64,000 nucleotides of DNA from an uncultured Dorea sp. (GCA_910584615.1 CAJUAM010000003.1:1-64000), one strand, 5' to 3'. Counted from the first letter of the stretch, positions 52,751-61,577 are shown. The notes: a model not told the origin generated them from the sequence alone. Program-made: numbers and translations.

Positions 52751-53497
52751 ATGAGCATATTAGAGATTGAAAATCTTTCGTTTACTTATGGAAACATGCG
52801 GGAAAAATTTCGGAATCATGTCTTAAGCAATTTGAACATTCGCATGGAGGAAGGAGAAAGTGTAGGTCTGATCGGGGAGAATGGAGCCGGAAAATCTACC
52901 TTTTTAAAGATTCTTACCGGCCTGCTTGATATGCAGGATGGAAAAGTGCAGGTTTCAGGGTTGGAGATGAAGAAGGATAATTTAAAGAAAATCCGCGCGG
53001 AAATAGGTTATGTGTTTCAGGATTCTGACAGTCAGCTCTTTATGTCAACAGTATATGAGGATGTAGCATTTGCGCCGAGGAATTATGGCAGAAGCGAAAG
53101 AGAGACACAAAAAGCATCAATGTCAGCTTTAAAGCTGGTCCATATGGAGGATAAAAAAGACAGGCAGATCTATCGGCTGTCCGGCGGAGAGAAGAAGCTG
53201 GCGGCTATAGCTACCGTGCTTGCTGTGGGTACGAAGCTTATGCTCCTTGATGAGCCATCTGTAGCGTTAGATCCAAAAAACAGACGAAATCTTATCCATG
53301 TGCTGAATGAACTGCCATGTGCAAAGATCATCGCAAGCCATGACCTGGATTTTGTATTTGATACCTGTGACAGAGTGATACTTCTGGCAGACGGAAAAGT
53401 AGCAGCAGATGGAGATACAAAAAAGATACTGACAGACAGAGAGCTTTTAGAGGGACATGGGCTGGAGCTGCCTCTTTCGTTTTCACGTAACCGTTGA
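52751..53497 (+). CDS. ECF transporter ATPase CbiO
   Basis: A 248-residue ABC ATPase: Walker A GENGAGKST, Q-loop YVFQDSDSQLF, signature LSGGEKK, Walker B LMLLDEPSVALD and the switch His in IIASHDLDF. It powers metal uptake with the two preceding proteins. A single ATPase suggests a homodimer. GAGGATAGG precedes the ATG. A very strong terminator follows. Confidence 0.93.
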   Translation: MSILEIENLSFTYGNMREKFRNHVLSNLNIRMEEGESVGLIGENGAGKSTFLKILTGLLDMQDGKVQVSGLEMKKDNLKKIRAEIGYVFQDSDSQLFMSTVYEDVAFAPRNYGRSERETQKASMSALKLVHMEDKKDRQIYRLSGGEKKLAAIATVLAVGTKLMLLDEPSVALDPKNRRNLIHVLNELPCAKIIASHDLDFVFDTCDRVILLADGKVAADGDTKKILTDRELLEGHGLELPLSFSRNR

Positions 53498-53508
53498 CCT
53501 TTTAAAGA

Positions 53509-53551
53509 CCGAAAAAACTTCGCGGCCGAAAGGAATGCGAAGTTTTTTCGG
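53509..53551. terminator. Strong terminator after cbiO
   Basis: CCGAAAAAACTTCGC and GCGAAGTTTTTTCGG pair over 15 bp. A/T runs on both arms allow use in both directions, so it also suits the convergent XRE gene. Confidence 0.92.
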
Positions 53552-53598
53552 TAATAGCTGTCCCAAAGTATCATATTTGTGTACAAACAATGACAGTA

Positions 53599-54030
53599 TT
53601 ATCTTTTTCTTGGCCTGAAGTCTTTTGGGTGTTTTTTCTTTAATTCGTCTAATTTAAATTGTAGATAAGAGACCATGCTTTTATCTAATTCTTTTAGTTC
53701 CTTAACTGTTACTTCTAGTGTGCCCTCTGGAAAATTAATCCACGCTATTGCATCTTCTTCATAATATCCGATACTGCAGCCAATCTGCTTTAATTTTTCG
53801 TCAAGATATGTTGTTTCTAAATACTCATTTGAAGGAGCTGAATTCAAAAAAGAAGATATTGGAATGTTTAATGTGCCGGCAATCTGCTGCAGCTGTTCTA
53901 TGCGGGGCTGCCGTTTGCCGGCTTCGTATTGCTGGATAGTCCTTTCTGACGTGTTAGATAATTCACCTAGTTTTTTCTGTGTCAGCTTAGCGGCTTTTCT
54001 ATAGTTTTTGATCTGTTCGCCTATCGTCAT
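53599..54030 (-). CDS. XRE-family regulator
   Basis: A 143-residue protein with an N-terminal HTH_3 domain (residues 4-58; KLTQKKLGELSNTSERTIQQYEAGKRQP) and a C-terminal domain of about 80 residues that I do not recognise. It is divergent from an unknown gene whose promoter carries repeated CACACACAAA(T/C)GA sequences, probable operator sites for this protein. Confidence 0.9.
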   Translation of the reverse strand: MTIGEQIKNYRKAAKLTQKKLGELSNTSERTIQQYEAGKRQPRIEQLQQIAGTLNIPISSFLNSAPSNEYLETTYLDEKLKQIGCSIGYYEEDAIAWINFPEGTLEVTVKELKELDKSMVSYLQFKLDELKKKHPKDFRPRKR

Positions 54031-54100
54031 ATAATCACCTCGATTTTAATATACCATGTCATATAAAAAGATTAAATACTCAAATGATGATTATTTCCCG

Positions 54101-54152
54101 TTGACACACACAAATGAATATGATAACATAATAACACACACAAACGAGTGTG
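54101..54152 (+). promoter_or_regulatory. Promoter with repeated operator-like sites
   Basis: TTGACA (54101-54106), 17-base spacer and TAACAT (54124-54129). A direct repeat of ACACACACAAA(T/C)GA covers the spacer (from 54105) and the start region (from 54135); the second site is also an inverted CACAC-N8-GTGTG. A partial CAAATGA half-site lies at 54081-54087. Confidence 0.65.
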
Positions 54153-54203
54153 AAAAATGAAATGAGTGAACTATATACAATGGAGTGGAAAGGGGACAAA
54201 AAT

Positions 54204-55043
54204 ATGAATGAAAAATCAAAGCTGCTTGCATTGTTTGAAAAGGCAGCAAAAGAGGCGGATGAGGTACGTAAGGCAAGGCAGGAGACAATGGCCAGCGCAA
54301 AACTAACGGACGAAGGAAAAAGTGAGATCATTTCAAAAGACCGCGAAACATTTATAAAGGAGACAGATAAATACCGGGAAGAAATGCTTAAGATTGTCAA
54401 TGACCGGGAAGAAGATTATACGGCGTTTTATGTGCGTGCCGCAAAAACACGGATGAATTCAAGTGATTACCAGACGGCATTGAGTTCTAATCTTAAGGCA
54501 CTCCAAAGCGGTCATATGGGAAAGATTGAGATCATGGCTATGCTTGAGATATATGCTGTGGATAATAAGGATGATCTGGCTGTAAGCAGAATATATGAGG
54601 TCATGCGGGAAACACACAATCCTCATTTTGATTTGATAGAAGACCGTATTACAGTACATAAACAACTGAATGCTTTCGCAAGTATACGCAATATCATTAA
54701 CTCAAAAATTAACATTGGACTTGTGGATCTGCCAGGATGGAACGCAGTAACTGATAATAAAGAATATTTTTATTATGGCAGCGGATATTATGCCATCGTT
54801 AATGAACTGAACGATGACTTAAGTCTTAATTGCGCGGAAGCGACACTTGGCAGGGCAGCAAACGCGAACGAACGAAACCGGATACATTATGGAGAGAGTT
54901 TTCAAAATAAGGGACAGGATAATGGTATCAGTTCAGGAAAAGAACATGCAAAAGAACCTGACACGGTGATGATCCATAAAGGGGCTTCCCCAGTAGCGGT
55001 CAATCAGCTGACAGGTGGAAAGGCACCGCGGGTTACAGCGTAA
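54204..55043 (+). CDS. Unknown protein controlled by the XRE locus
   Basis: A 279-residue soluble protein I do not recognise. Residues 1-90 are highly charged (Lys/Glu-rich) and likely coiled coil; residues 90-160 look like a helical repeat region (YQTALSSNLKALQSGHMGK, DDLAVSRIYEVMRETHNP); residues 185-230 form a more polar segment (GLVDLPGWNAVTDNKEYFYYGSGYYAIV). The last 50 residues are Gly/Lys/Asn-rich and probably disordered. AAAGGGG precedes the ATG at 54204. No signal peptide or membrane segment is present. A terminator-like hairpin follows. Confidence 0.75.
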   Translation: MNEKSKLLALFEKAAKEADEVRKARQETMASAKLTDEGKSEIISKDRETFIKETDKYREEMLKIVNDREEDYTAFYVRAAKTRMNSSDYQTALSSNLKALQSGHMGKIEIMAMLEIYAVDNKDDLAVSRIYEVMRETHNPHFDLIEDRITVHKQLNAFASIRNIINSKINIGLVDLPGWNAVTDNKEYFYYGSGYYAIVNELNDDLSLNCAEATLGRAANANERNRIHYGESFQNKGQDNGISSGKEHAKEPDTVMIHKGASPVAVNQLTGGKAPRVTA

Positions 55044-55405
55044 TATGTAACAAGAATGTACGTGCCGCATTTCCTGTGAACAGCGAAAACCCCATAACCT
55101 TACGGAATGTGGGGTTTCGTTGTTGTTATAGTTATCTAAAAGGAATGAGAGTAAAGTATTGCACAATTTTTCGTGCATACTTTTATGAGGGGGGAGATAG
55201 TGATAAGTTATTTATCAACTATCTGATACTTAGTATAAGGGATAAATGTGTCTAAAATATGTTGAATCTCTTAAACAAATCGAAAATTTCTTAAAAACAA
55301 CTTAAGATATTGCTTTTTATGTATAATTGTGTCGATTTACGCACCTGTTTTATAGAAAACGAATATTCTTATATTGATAAAGAATTTAAGAAGGATATGT
55401 GTTTT
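55044..55405 (+). other. Intergenic region before the GH25 gene
   Basis: It holds a terminator-like hairpin (AACCCCATA against TGTGGGGTTT, about 55087-55118) that ends the unknown gene, a G-rich stretch near 55188 and AT-rich sequence up to the lysozyme start. No other gene is convincing. Confidence 0.6.
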
Positions 55406-55987
55406 ATGGCAGAACCTAAATTTACTGTAATAGACGTATCTCATCATCAGGGAAAAATCGATTGGAAGAAAGTAAAGAGAAGCGGTATTAAAGGCGCGAT
55501 CATCCGGGTGTCGGATAGTACCGCAGGGATGGACAAACAATGTAACAGGAATATTTCCCAATGTGAAGAGCTCGGAATCCCGTTTGGATTGTATATTTAT
55601 TCTAGGGCAAAAGATATAAAAACGGTAAAAAAAGAAGCAGATATTATTTTGAAGAAAGCAAAAGGGCATAAGATACAATTTCCGCTATATATTGATCTGG
55701 AGCATCCAGGATGTGAGAAGTTTGCCAAAACTGCCGCAAAGGAATTCGGCAGGATCGTAGAAAAGAAAGGATATCACTGCGGCGTGTATGCAAACCAGAA
55801 CTGGTGGAAAAATTATCTTAAAGGTCTGAAGAGATATACCAAGTGGGTTGCCCGCTATGGTAAAAAGCCTGCTGTATCCGATGTAGATATGTGGCAGTAT
55901 ACCATGGAAGGAAAGGTGGCGGGAATTTCCGGCTACTGTGATAAAAATAAATGTTATGTAGATTTTCCGAAATTGATAAGGAGTTAG
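55406..55987 (+). CDS. GH25-family lysozyme
   Basis: A 193-residue glycosyl hydrolase 25 (N-acetylmuramidase) domain alone. Catalytic acids are in VIDVSHHQGKIDW and PLYIDLEHPG (the DxE pair), with CGVYANQNWW and the final WQYT...DKNKCYVDF strand. There is no signal peptide with the ATG at 55406 (AAGAAGG upstream); longer starts at 55310 or 55397 do not add a convincing one. It may be released by holin or lysis, or be a phage-derived or cytosolic relic. Confidence 0.85.
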   Translation: MAEPKFTVIDVSHHQGKIDWKKVKRSGIKGAIIRVSDSTAGMDKQCNRNISQCEELGIPFGLYIYSRAKDIKTVKKEADIILKKAKGHKIQFPLYIDLEHPGCEKFAKTAAKEFGRIVEKKGYHCGVYANQNWWKNYLKGLKRYTKWVARYGKKPAVSDVDMWQYTMEGKVAGISGYCDKNKCYVDFPKLIRS

Positions 55988-56158
55988 GATAAAGAGACAT
56001 AATAGTTTGAAAAATTAAAAAAAGTAAAAAAGCAGCAAAAAGACCAGCGCAGTAAACTGGATTGGTCAAAAATAAAATAATTGGCTCTTTTCTGCATGCC
56101 AAATCTGTTATACTGTATAGAGAGTCAAATGATAACAGAAGGAAAAGAGGTCTTAACG

Positions 56159-56695
56159 ATGAATTATAATCTGAAAAAATTAGTTATAACTGCGCTGTTT
56201 GCAGCTTTATCATGTGCCGCTACGATGTCGATACGAATTCCAACGCCCGCGACAGCGGGGTATATCCATCCGGGAGATGCGATCGTTATACTTTCAGGAG
56301 TGATCCTTGGACCAGTGTGGGGATTTCTGGCTGCCGGTATGGGTTCTGCGATGGCAGACTTTCTTGGAGGGTATTTTCTATATATACCTATTACATTTGT
56401 GATAAAAGGAACTGTTGCATATGCGGCTGGGATGGTTTATAAAAAGATCGGGAAGACATCGAAAAGCCGTTATATAGCGGTAATGATCGGCGGCGTGGGA
56501 GATATTATTTTAGTGGCAGGCGGATATTTCTTATGTGAGGCCATGCTGTATGGGAGGCCGGCAGCAGCGGCAGGCATACCTGCGAACCTGATACAGGGGA
56601 TCAGCGGGCTGATCATTAGTATTGTGTTGTATCCTGCTTTGCTTGCGGTTCCGGATATCCGCCGGCTGGCTAATGGACAAAGCGCGGCAATTTGA
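56159..56695 (+). CDS. ECF transporter S component
   Basis: A 178-residue membrane protein with about six segments. The N-terminal LVITALFAALSCAATMSIRIPTP and IHPGDAIVILSGVILGP are typical of vitamin-binding S components, which use shared EcfT/EcfA modules elsewhere in the genome. The vitamin cannot be named; pantothenate or hydroxymethylpyrimidine-type carriers are nearest in pattern. An extended -10 (TGTTATACT, 56106-56114) lies 45 bases before the ATG. Confidence 0.85.
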   Translation: MNYNLKKLVITALFAALSCAATMSIRIPTPATAGYIHPGDAIVILSGVILGPVWGFLAAGMGSAMADFLGGYFLYIPITFVIKGTVAYAAGMVYKKIGKTSKSRYIAVMIGGVGDIILVAGGYFLCEAMLYGRPAAAAGIPANLIQGISGLIISIVLYPALLAVPDIRRLANGQSAAI

Positions 56696-56724
56696 TCCTG
56701 GCGTGATCCTGTATAAAAATTCAG

Positions 56725-56753
56725 TTGTTGGACTTGGAAATACATGTTAAAAT
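56725..56753 (+). promoter_or_regulatory. Promoter of the DUF1538/PII operon
   Basis: TTGTTG (56725-56730), 17-base spacer and TAAAAT (56748-56753) with an upstream TG extension. Confidence 0.6.
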
Positions 56754-56804
56754 GTTAGATATTGTTGATATTTTTATGTATTTCCAAGAAAGGATATCAG
56801 GGCT

Positions 56805-58337
56805 ATGGAGTTTTACCGGACTAGATTTACTGAAAAGCTGAAAGAGTCACTGGAGGCAGTATCGCCCATCATTGCGATTGTAGTGTTCTTAAGTTTTACG
56901 ATCACACCTGTTCCTTCCAGTATCCTGCTTTTGTTTCTGTTTGGGGCAGTTCTTTTGATCGTAGGAATGATGCTTTTTACACTGGGGGCGGAACTTTCTA
57001 TGACGCCGATGGGCGAGAGAGTAGGAACGAAGATGGCGGATTCAATGCATCTTGGAACTATCCTGCTTTTGTGTTTTACGCTTGGTTTTATTATCACTGT
57101 GTCAGAACCGGACCTGCAGGTGCTTGCAGAACAGGTTCCGTCCATTCCCAATGTCGTGTTGATATTTTTTGTTGCCTGCGGCGTTGGGTTCTTTCTTGCG
57201 GTAGCGATGATACGTATGTTATTTTCTGTTCCGCTCTCCACTTTTTTGATTTTCTTTTATCTGATTGTATTTTTGATCACATTTTTTGCGCCGAAAGATT
57301 TTCTTGCTGTGGCGTTTGATTCCGGCGGTGTAACGACCGGACCGATGACTGTTCCGTTTATTATGGCGCTGGGTATCGGTTTTGCTGCTGTGCGGAGTGA
57401 CAAGCATGCGGAGGATGACAGTTTTGGGCTGGTTGCGCTTTGTTCAATCGGACCGATTCTTGCCGTACTTCTTCTGGGACTTGTCTATCAGCCGGAGGGC
57501 ACGGGATATACACCTGCGGCCCTGCCTGATATCCAGAATTCTATAGAGCTGTGGCAATGTTTTAGGGATGGTTTTCCGGCATATATTATGGAAATTGCTT
57601 TTTCACTTCTGCCGATTGCTGTATTCTTTGCGTTTTTCCAGATATGTTCTCTGAAGCTAAAGAAAAAAACAATTGTAAAGATCATTATAGGTATTTTTTA
57701 TACTTATATTGGTTTGGTTCTTTTCCTCACAGGCGTAAATGTTGGATTTATGCCGGCAGGAAATTATCTCGGACAGACGATTGCGGGCCTTCCTTTTCGT
57801 TTTATTCTAATTCCCATTGGAATGGTTATGGGGTTTTTCATTGTCAAGGCGGAACCGGCAGTGTATGTGCTGATGGAACAGGTCGAAGAGATCACATCCG
57901 GGGCGATATCTGGTAAAGCGATGGGACTGAGTCTTTCTCTGGGTGTGGCAGCTTCAGTAGGGCTTTCTATGTTCCGGGTACTGACAGGAATTTCGATTTT
58001 CTGGTTTATCGTTCCGGGATATGCGATTGCTATCTGTCTTTCTTTTTTCGTGCCGAAGATTTTTACTGCTATTGCTTTTGACTCTGGCGGCGTTGCGTCC
58101 GGGCCGATGACTGCTACGTTTCTTCTGCCTTTTGCAATAGGGGCATGTCAGACGGCGGGAGGGGATATTGTCAAGGATGCATTTGGAATTATCGCAATGG
58201 TTGCCATGACTCCGCTTATTGCGATCCAGATTCTGGGAGCCTCATATAAGATCCGCCTCGGACATGACAAAGATGTACATCCTCTTTCGGTTTCTTATCT
58301 TGATAGCCTGGAAGAAGATGATATCATTGAATTATAG
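56805..58337 (+). CDS. DUF1538 membrane protein (predicted transporter)
   Basis: A 510-residue integral membrane protein made of two DUF1538 repeats. Each has the motif A(V/I)AFDSGGV(T/A)(T/S)GPMT (near residues 167-185 and 422-440), so the protein is an internal duplication with about twelve to fourteen segments. The function of DUF1538 is not established. The next gene encodes a PII-like protein 31 bases away, so transport under PII-type control is a strong inference. AAAGGA precedes the ATG. Confidence 0.85.
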   Translation: MEFYRTRFTEKLKESLEAVSPIIAIVVFLSFTITPVPSSILLLFLFGAVLLIVGMMLFTLGAELSMTPMGERVGTKMADSMHLGTILLLCFTLGFIITVSEPDLQVLAEQVPSIPNVVLIFFVACGVGFFLAVAMIRMLFSVPLSTFLIFFYLIVFLITFFAPKDFLAVAFDSGGVTTGPMTVPFIMALGIGFAAVRSDKHAEDDSFGLVALCSIGPILAVLLLGLVYQPEGTGYTPAALPDIQNSIELWQCFRDGFPAYIMEIAFSLLPIAVFFAFFQICSLKLKKKTIVKIIIGIFYTYIGLVLFLTGVNVGFMPAGNYLGQTIAGLPFRFILIPIGMVMGFFIVKAEPAVYVLMEQVEEITSGAISGKAMGLSLSLGVAASVGLSMFRVLTGISIFWFIVPGYAIAICLSFFVPKIFTAIAFDSGGVASGPMTATFLLPFAIGACQTAGGDIVKDAFGIIAMVAMTPLIAIQILGASYKIRLGHDKDVHPLSVSYLDSLEEDDIIEL

Positions 58338-58368
58338 GATGGTATAGAAAGGAAGGGGAAGATTTGTT

Positions 58369-59058
58369 ATGAGTGAGATTTATCTGATGGGAATCATAAC
58401 GAACCGGGGAATGCGGGAGAAATTTATCACCTTTTTTAAAGAAAATGATGTCCAGGTAGTCTTTTCGACACTTGGAGAGGGAACTGCAAGCAGTGCTGTT
58501 CTTGATTATCTTGGGATGGAAGCTACGGAAAAAGCGCTGTATTTTGCTTTTGTCACGTCGGATACATGGAAACATTTGAAAAAAGCGCTTTATACGAAGG
58601 TAAAGATTGATATTCCCGGCAGGGGGATCGCGTTTTTAATACCGCTTAGCAGCATCGGCGGGAAAAGGACGCTTCAGTACCTTACAGCCGGACAGGAGGT
58701 TGTCATAGAGGAGGAGAGCACCTTGAAGAGCACAGAGTTTGAACTATTGATTACGATTGCGAATGCAGGATATATCGAGACGATCATGGATGCCGCAAGG
58801 AGCGCGAAGGCGCCGGGAGGTACAGTCATACATGCGAAGGGGACCGGAGCGGAACATGCGAGGAAGTTTTTGGGAATTTCTCTCGCGGAAGAAAAGGAGA
58901 TGATTTTTATTGTCGTGCGTTCCGGACAGAAAAATGTGATCATGCGCGCGATTATGGAACAGGCCGGAGTCAAAACACCTGCCGGGGCTGTTGTATTCTC
59001 GCTTCCTGTGACCAGTACAGCCGGTTTCCGGATGTTTGAAGGAGAACCGATAGAGTAA
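58369..59058 (+). CDS. Tandem PII-like regulatory protein
   Basis: A 229-residue protein with two PII-type ferredoxin-like domains (about 1-105 and 120-228). The second has a PII-like T-loop region (GGTVIHAKGTGAEHARKFLG) and EKEMIFIVVRSGQKNVIMRAI; the first has a shorter loop (GEGTASSAVLDYLGM). Classical PII proteins are single 112-residue domains forming trimers, so the fusion could give a pseudo-hexameric assembly. AAGGAAGGGG precedes the ATG. It probably gates the adjacent DUF1538 protein in response to a nucleotide or metabolite. Confidence 0.82.
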   Translation: MSEIYLMGIITNRGMREKFITFFKENDVQVVFSTLGEGTASSAVLDYLGMEATEKALYFAFVTSDTWKHLKKALYTKVKIDIPGRGIAFLIPLSSIGGKRTLQYLTAGQEVVIEEESTLKSTEFELLITIANAGYIETIMDAARSAKAPGGTVIHAKGTGAEHARKFLGISLAEEKEMIFIVVRSGQKNVIMRAIMEQAGVKTPAGAVVFSLPVTSTAGFRMFEGEPIE

Positions 59059-59118
59059 GCTGTAAGAAAAGCTGGCGCAGAGGAAATAAAGCAGGATATT
59101 AAAAACATAATTTTCATA

Positions 59119-59175
59119 TTGACTTTATCTTGGTAAATTGATAACATTGTACCGTAAGAAATTCTAAGATAAAGT
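59119..59175 (+). promoter_or_regulatory. Promoter and inverted repeat of the amino acid ABC operon
   Basis: TTGACT (59119-59124), 17-base spacer, TAACAT (59142-59147). ACTTTATCTT (59122-59131) and AAGATAAAGT (59166-59175) form a perfect 10-bp inverted repeat around the -10 box and start point, with TGGTA/TACCG continuing inward. It could be an operator or a 5' hairpin. Confidence 0.65.
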
Positions 59176-59190
59176 TGAGGAGAGCATATT

Positions 59191-60018
59191 ATGAAAAAAT
59201 TGATTGCATTATTATTAACTATGATGATGGCGTTGTCTCTGGCAGCATGCGGCAGTGACAGTTCCAAGTCTGATTCTGGCACCGATGCCAAGTCAGGAGA
59301 ATCCAGTGAAAGCGATATGGCATATGTGAAAGACAAGGGAACTTTAGTTATAGGGATCACGGATTTTGAACCGATGGATTTTAAGGATGATGGCGGAGAG
59401 TGGGTAGGCTTTGATGCTGATATGGCGAAGGCATTTGCGAAAAGTCTAGGCGTAGAGGCAGAATTCGTTGAGATTGACTGGGATAATAAGATCATGGAGC
59501 TTGACGGCAAGACCATTGACTGCGTATGGAATGGTATGACACTTACAGATGAAGTGACAAGTTCTATGGAGTGTTCAAAGGCATACTGTAATAATGCGCA
59601 GGTTGTTATCGTACCTTCTGACAAGGCTGATAAATACCAGGATACTGATAGCCTGTCTGATTTATCTTTTGCTGCTGAAGCAGGAAGCGCAGGAGAAGCA
59701 GAACTTCAGAAGCTTAATATTGAATGTACGCCTGTAAAAGCACAATCTGACGCGTTGATGGAAGTGGCGGCAGGAACTTCTGACGCTGCGGTGATCGATT
59801 CTCTTATGGCTGCTGCTATGGTAGGCGAGGGAACAGGATATGAGAAGCTTACGTATACGGTTGGATTAAACAGCGAGGAGTACGGCGTTGGTTTCCGCAA
59901 GGGATCTGATCTCGCCGCTTCTTTAAACGACTTTTTCGCATCCAGCTACGCAGATGGAACGATGGTGGAATGTGCGGAAAAATATGGGGTTCAGGCTGCA
60001 GTGATTGAGCAGAAATAA
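59191..60018 (+). CDS. Amino acid ABC transporter substrate-binding lipoprotein
   Basis: A 275-residue lipoprotein with lipobox LAAC (lipidated Cys at residue 20), a Ser/Asp-rich linker and an SBP_bac_3 domain (about 48-272; GTLVIGITDFEPMDFKD, WVGFDADMAKAFAKSLGV). It captures polar amino acids for the following permease and ATPase. GAGGAGAG precedes the ATG. The ligand is not clear from the sequence. Confidence 0.92.
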   Translation: MKKLIALLLTMMMALSLAACGSDSSKSDSGTDAKSGESSESDMAYVKDKGTLVIGITDFEPMDFKDDGGEWVGFDADMAKAFAKSLGVEAEFVEIDWDNKIMELDGKTIDCVWNGMTLTDEVTSSMECSKAYCNNAQVVIVPSDKADKYQDTDSLSDLSFAAEAGSAGEAELQKLNIECTPVKAQSDALMEVAAGTSDAAVIDSLMAAAMVGEGTGYEKLTYTVGLNSEEYGVGFRKGSDLAASLNDFFASSYADGTMVECAEKYGVQAAVIEQK

Positions 60019-60033
60019 AGTAAGGTAAATTTT

Positions 60034-60720
60034 ATGGAACAGATGATGGAACAGATGCCGGTAGTTGTCCATGCGTTGAATATCGGCTTTATACAAACAT
60101 TAAAATTATTTTTTGTCACACTGATCGGAGCGTTTCCTTTGGGTCTTATCATTGCCTTTGGCTCTATGTCAAAGTTCCGGCCTTTAAGCTGTTTTTCAAA
60201 GCTGGTTGTATGGATAATACGGGGGACGCCTCTGATGATCCAGCTTTTGATCATCTACTATTTTCCGGGACTGGTGCTGCATAACCCGATCTGGGGAAGC
60301 GGTGAATCCGGACGTTTTTTGGCGGCAGCGGTATCTTTTATCCTGAATTACGCCTGCTATTTTTCTGAGATCTACAGAGGAGGGATACAGGGAGTTCCTA
60401 TCGGACAGGAAGAAGCCGGACTGGTGCTTGGCATGACAAAAAGCCAGATTTTCTTTAAGATTACACTGCTGCAGATGATCAAGCGCATTGTGCCCCCTAT
60501 GTCCAATGAGATCATCACATTAGTGAAGGATACTTCCCTTGCGCGTATTATCGCTCTGCAGGAGATCATATGGGCAGGTCAGGCTTTTATGAAAGGATCC
60601 TACGGGATATCCGGCGCTATCTGGCCTCTGTTCTTTACGGCAGTGTACTATCTGATCTTTAATGGCGTTCTGACAGTCCTGCTTAGCCGTCTGGAAAGCA
60701 GATTGAATTATTTCAGATAA
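60034..60720 (+). CDS. Amino acid ABC transporter permease
   Basis: A 228-residue HisM/GlnP-type permease with about five membrane segments and the EAA-like loop QEEAGLVLGMTKSQIFFKITLLQMIKR. The N-terminal WIIRGTPLMIQLLIIYY motif is typical. It starts 15 bases after the binding protein and probably works as a homodimer, since no second permease is present. Confidence 0.93.
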   Translation: MEQMMEQMPVVVHALNIGFIQTLKLFFVTLIGAFPLGLIIAFGSMSKFRPLSCFSKLVVWIIRGTPLMIQLLIIYYFPGLVLHNPIWGSGESGRFLAAAVSFILNYACYFSEIYRGGIQGVPIGQEEAGLVLGMTKSQIFFKITLLQMIKRIVPPMSNEIITLVKDTSLARIIALQEIIWAGQAFMKGSYGISGAIWPLFFTAVYYLIFNGVLTVLLSRLESRLNYFR

Positions 60721-60733
60721 CGGGGAGGGAGTT

Positions 60734-61519
60734 ATGGCAATTTTAGAGGTAGAACATATTTGTAAGTCTTTTAACCGTACAGAGGTTTTAAGGGATATCA
60801 GTTTTTCTCTGGAAAAGGGGCAGGCAGTTTCCATTATAGGTTCCTCAGGAAGCGGAAAGACAACACTTCTTCGGTGTCTGAATTTTTTAGAGAAGCCGGA
60901 CAGGGGAACGATAAGGGTAGGAGGAGATACGCTGTTTGATTCAGATGATCCTTCTACGCAGTCAGAATCGGCAATTCGTAAAAAGAGGCTGCATTTTGGA
61001 CTGGTGTTCCAGTCATTTAATCTGTTTCCGCAGTATTCGGCCATGGAAAATGTGATGTTGGCAAAAGAGCTTTTGGCTTCTGAGCAGCCAGATTATAAAG
61101 CAAGAAAAAAAGAGATCCACGAGGAAATCCGTGTACAGGCAAAGGAACTTCTGGATCAGATGGGCCTAAGTAACCGGGTGGACAACTATCCGCATCAGCT
61201 GTCCGGTGGACAGCAGCAGCGGGTAGCCATTGCGAGGGCATTGGCGCTGACGCCGGACATTTTGTGTTTTGATGAGCCTACATCCGCCCTTGATCCGGAA
61301 CTGACCGGAGAGGTTCTTAAGGTGATCAAGGAACTTGCGGATAAAAGGACGACTATGATCATAGTAACACATGAGATGGCATTTGCAAGAGATGTGGCTG
61401 ACCATACGATCTTTATGGATGAAGGTGTGATTGTGGAACAGGGAGATCCTCACCGGGTTTTTGAAGATCCGAGAGAAGAACGGACAAAACAATTTTTGTC
61501 ACGGTTTACACAAGGGTAA
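60734..61519 (+). CDS. Amino acid ABC transporter ATPase (GlnQ type)
   Basis: A 261-residue ABC ATPase with Walker A GSSGSGKTT, signature LSGGQQQRVAIARAL, Walker B ILCFDEPTSALD and IVTHEMAFAR. A small insert before the signature (about residues 95-140) is present, within family range. GGGGAGGGAG precedes the ATG. It is the last gene of the three-gene transporter operon. Confidence 0.95.
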   Translation: MAILEVEHICKSFNRTEVLRDISFSLEKGQAVSIIGSSGSGKTTLLRCLNFLEKPDRGTIRVGGDTLFDSDDPSTQSESAIRKKRLHFGLVFQSFNLFPQYSAMENVMLAKELLASEQPDYKARKKEIHEEIRVQAKELLDQMGLSNRVDNYPHQLSGGQQQRVAIARALALTPDILCFDEPTSALDPELTGEVLKVIKELADKRTTMIIVTHEMAFARDVADHTIFMDEGVIVEQGDPHRVFEDPREERTKQFLSRFTQG

Positions 61520-61525
61520 TATATA

Positions 61526-61557
61526 ATATGCTGTCCGCTATTTTGCGGGCAGCATAT
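61526..61557. terminator. Terminator between convergent ABC operons
   Basis: ATATGCTGTCCGC and GCGGGCAGCATAT pair with one mismatch around TATTTT, followed by TTTG. Confidence 0.82.
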
Positions 61558-61577
61558 TTTGTCTGCAGCATAAATGA

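Noticed and set aside
53599..55987. An intact prophage at the XRE-lysozyme region
   Set aside because: No integrase, terminase, portal, capsid or tail genes are present; only the regulator and GH25 gene hint at phage origin.
58674..59624. Minus-strand frame across the PII-like and binding-protein genes
   Set aside because: It overlaps two clear genes and the promoter between them, and is Ser/Ile-rich as expected from antisense coding.
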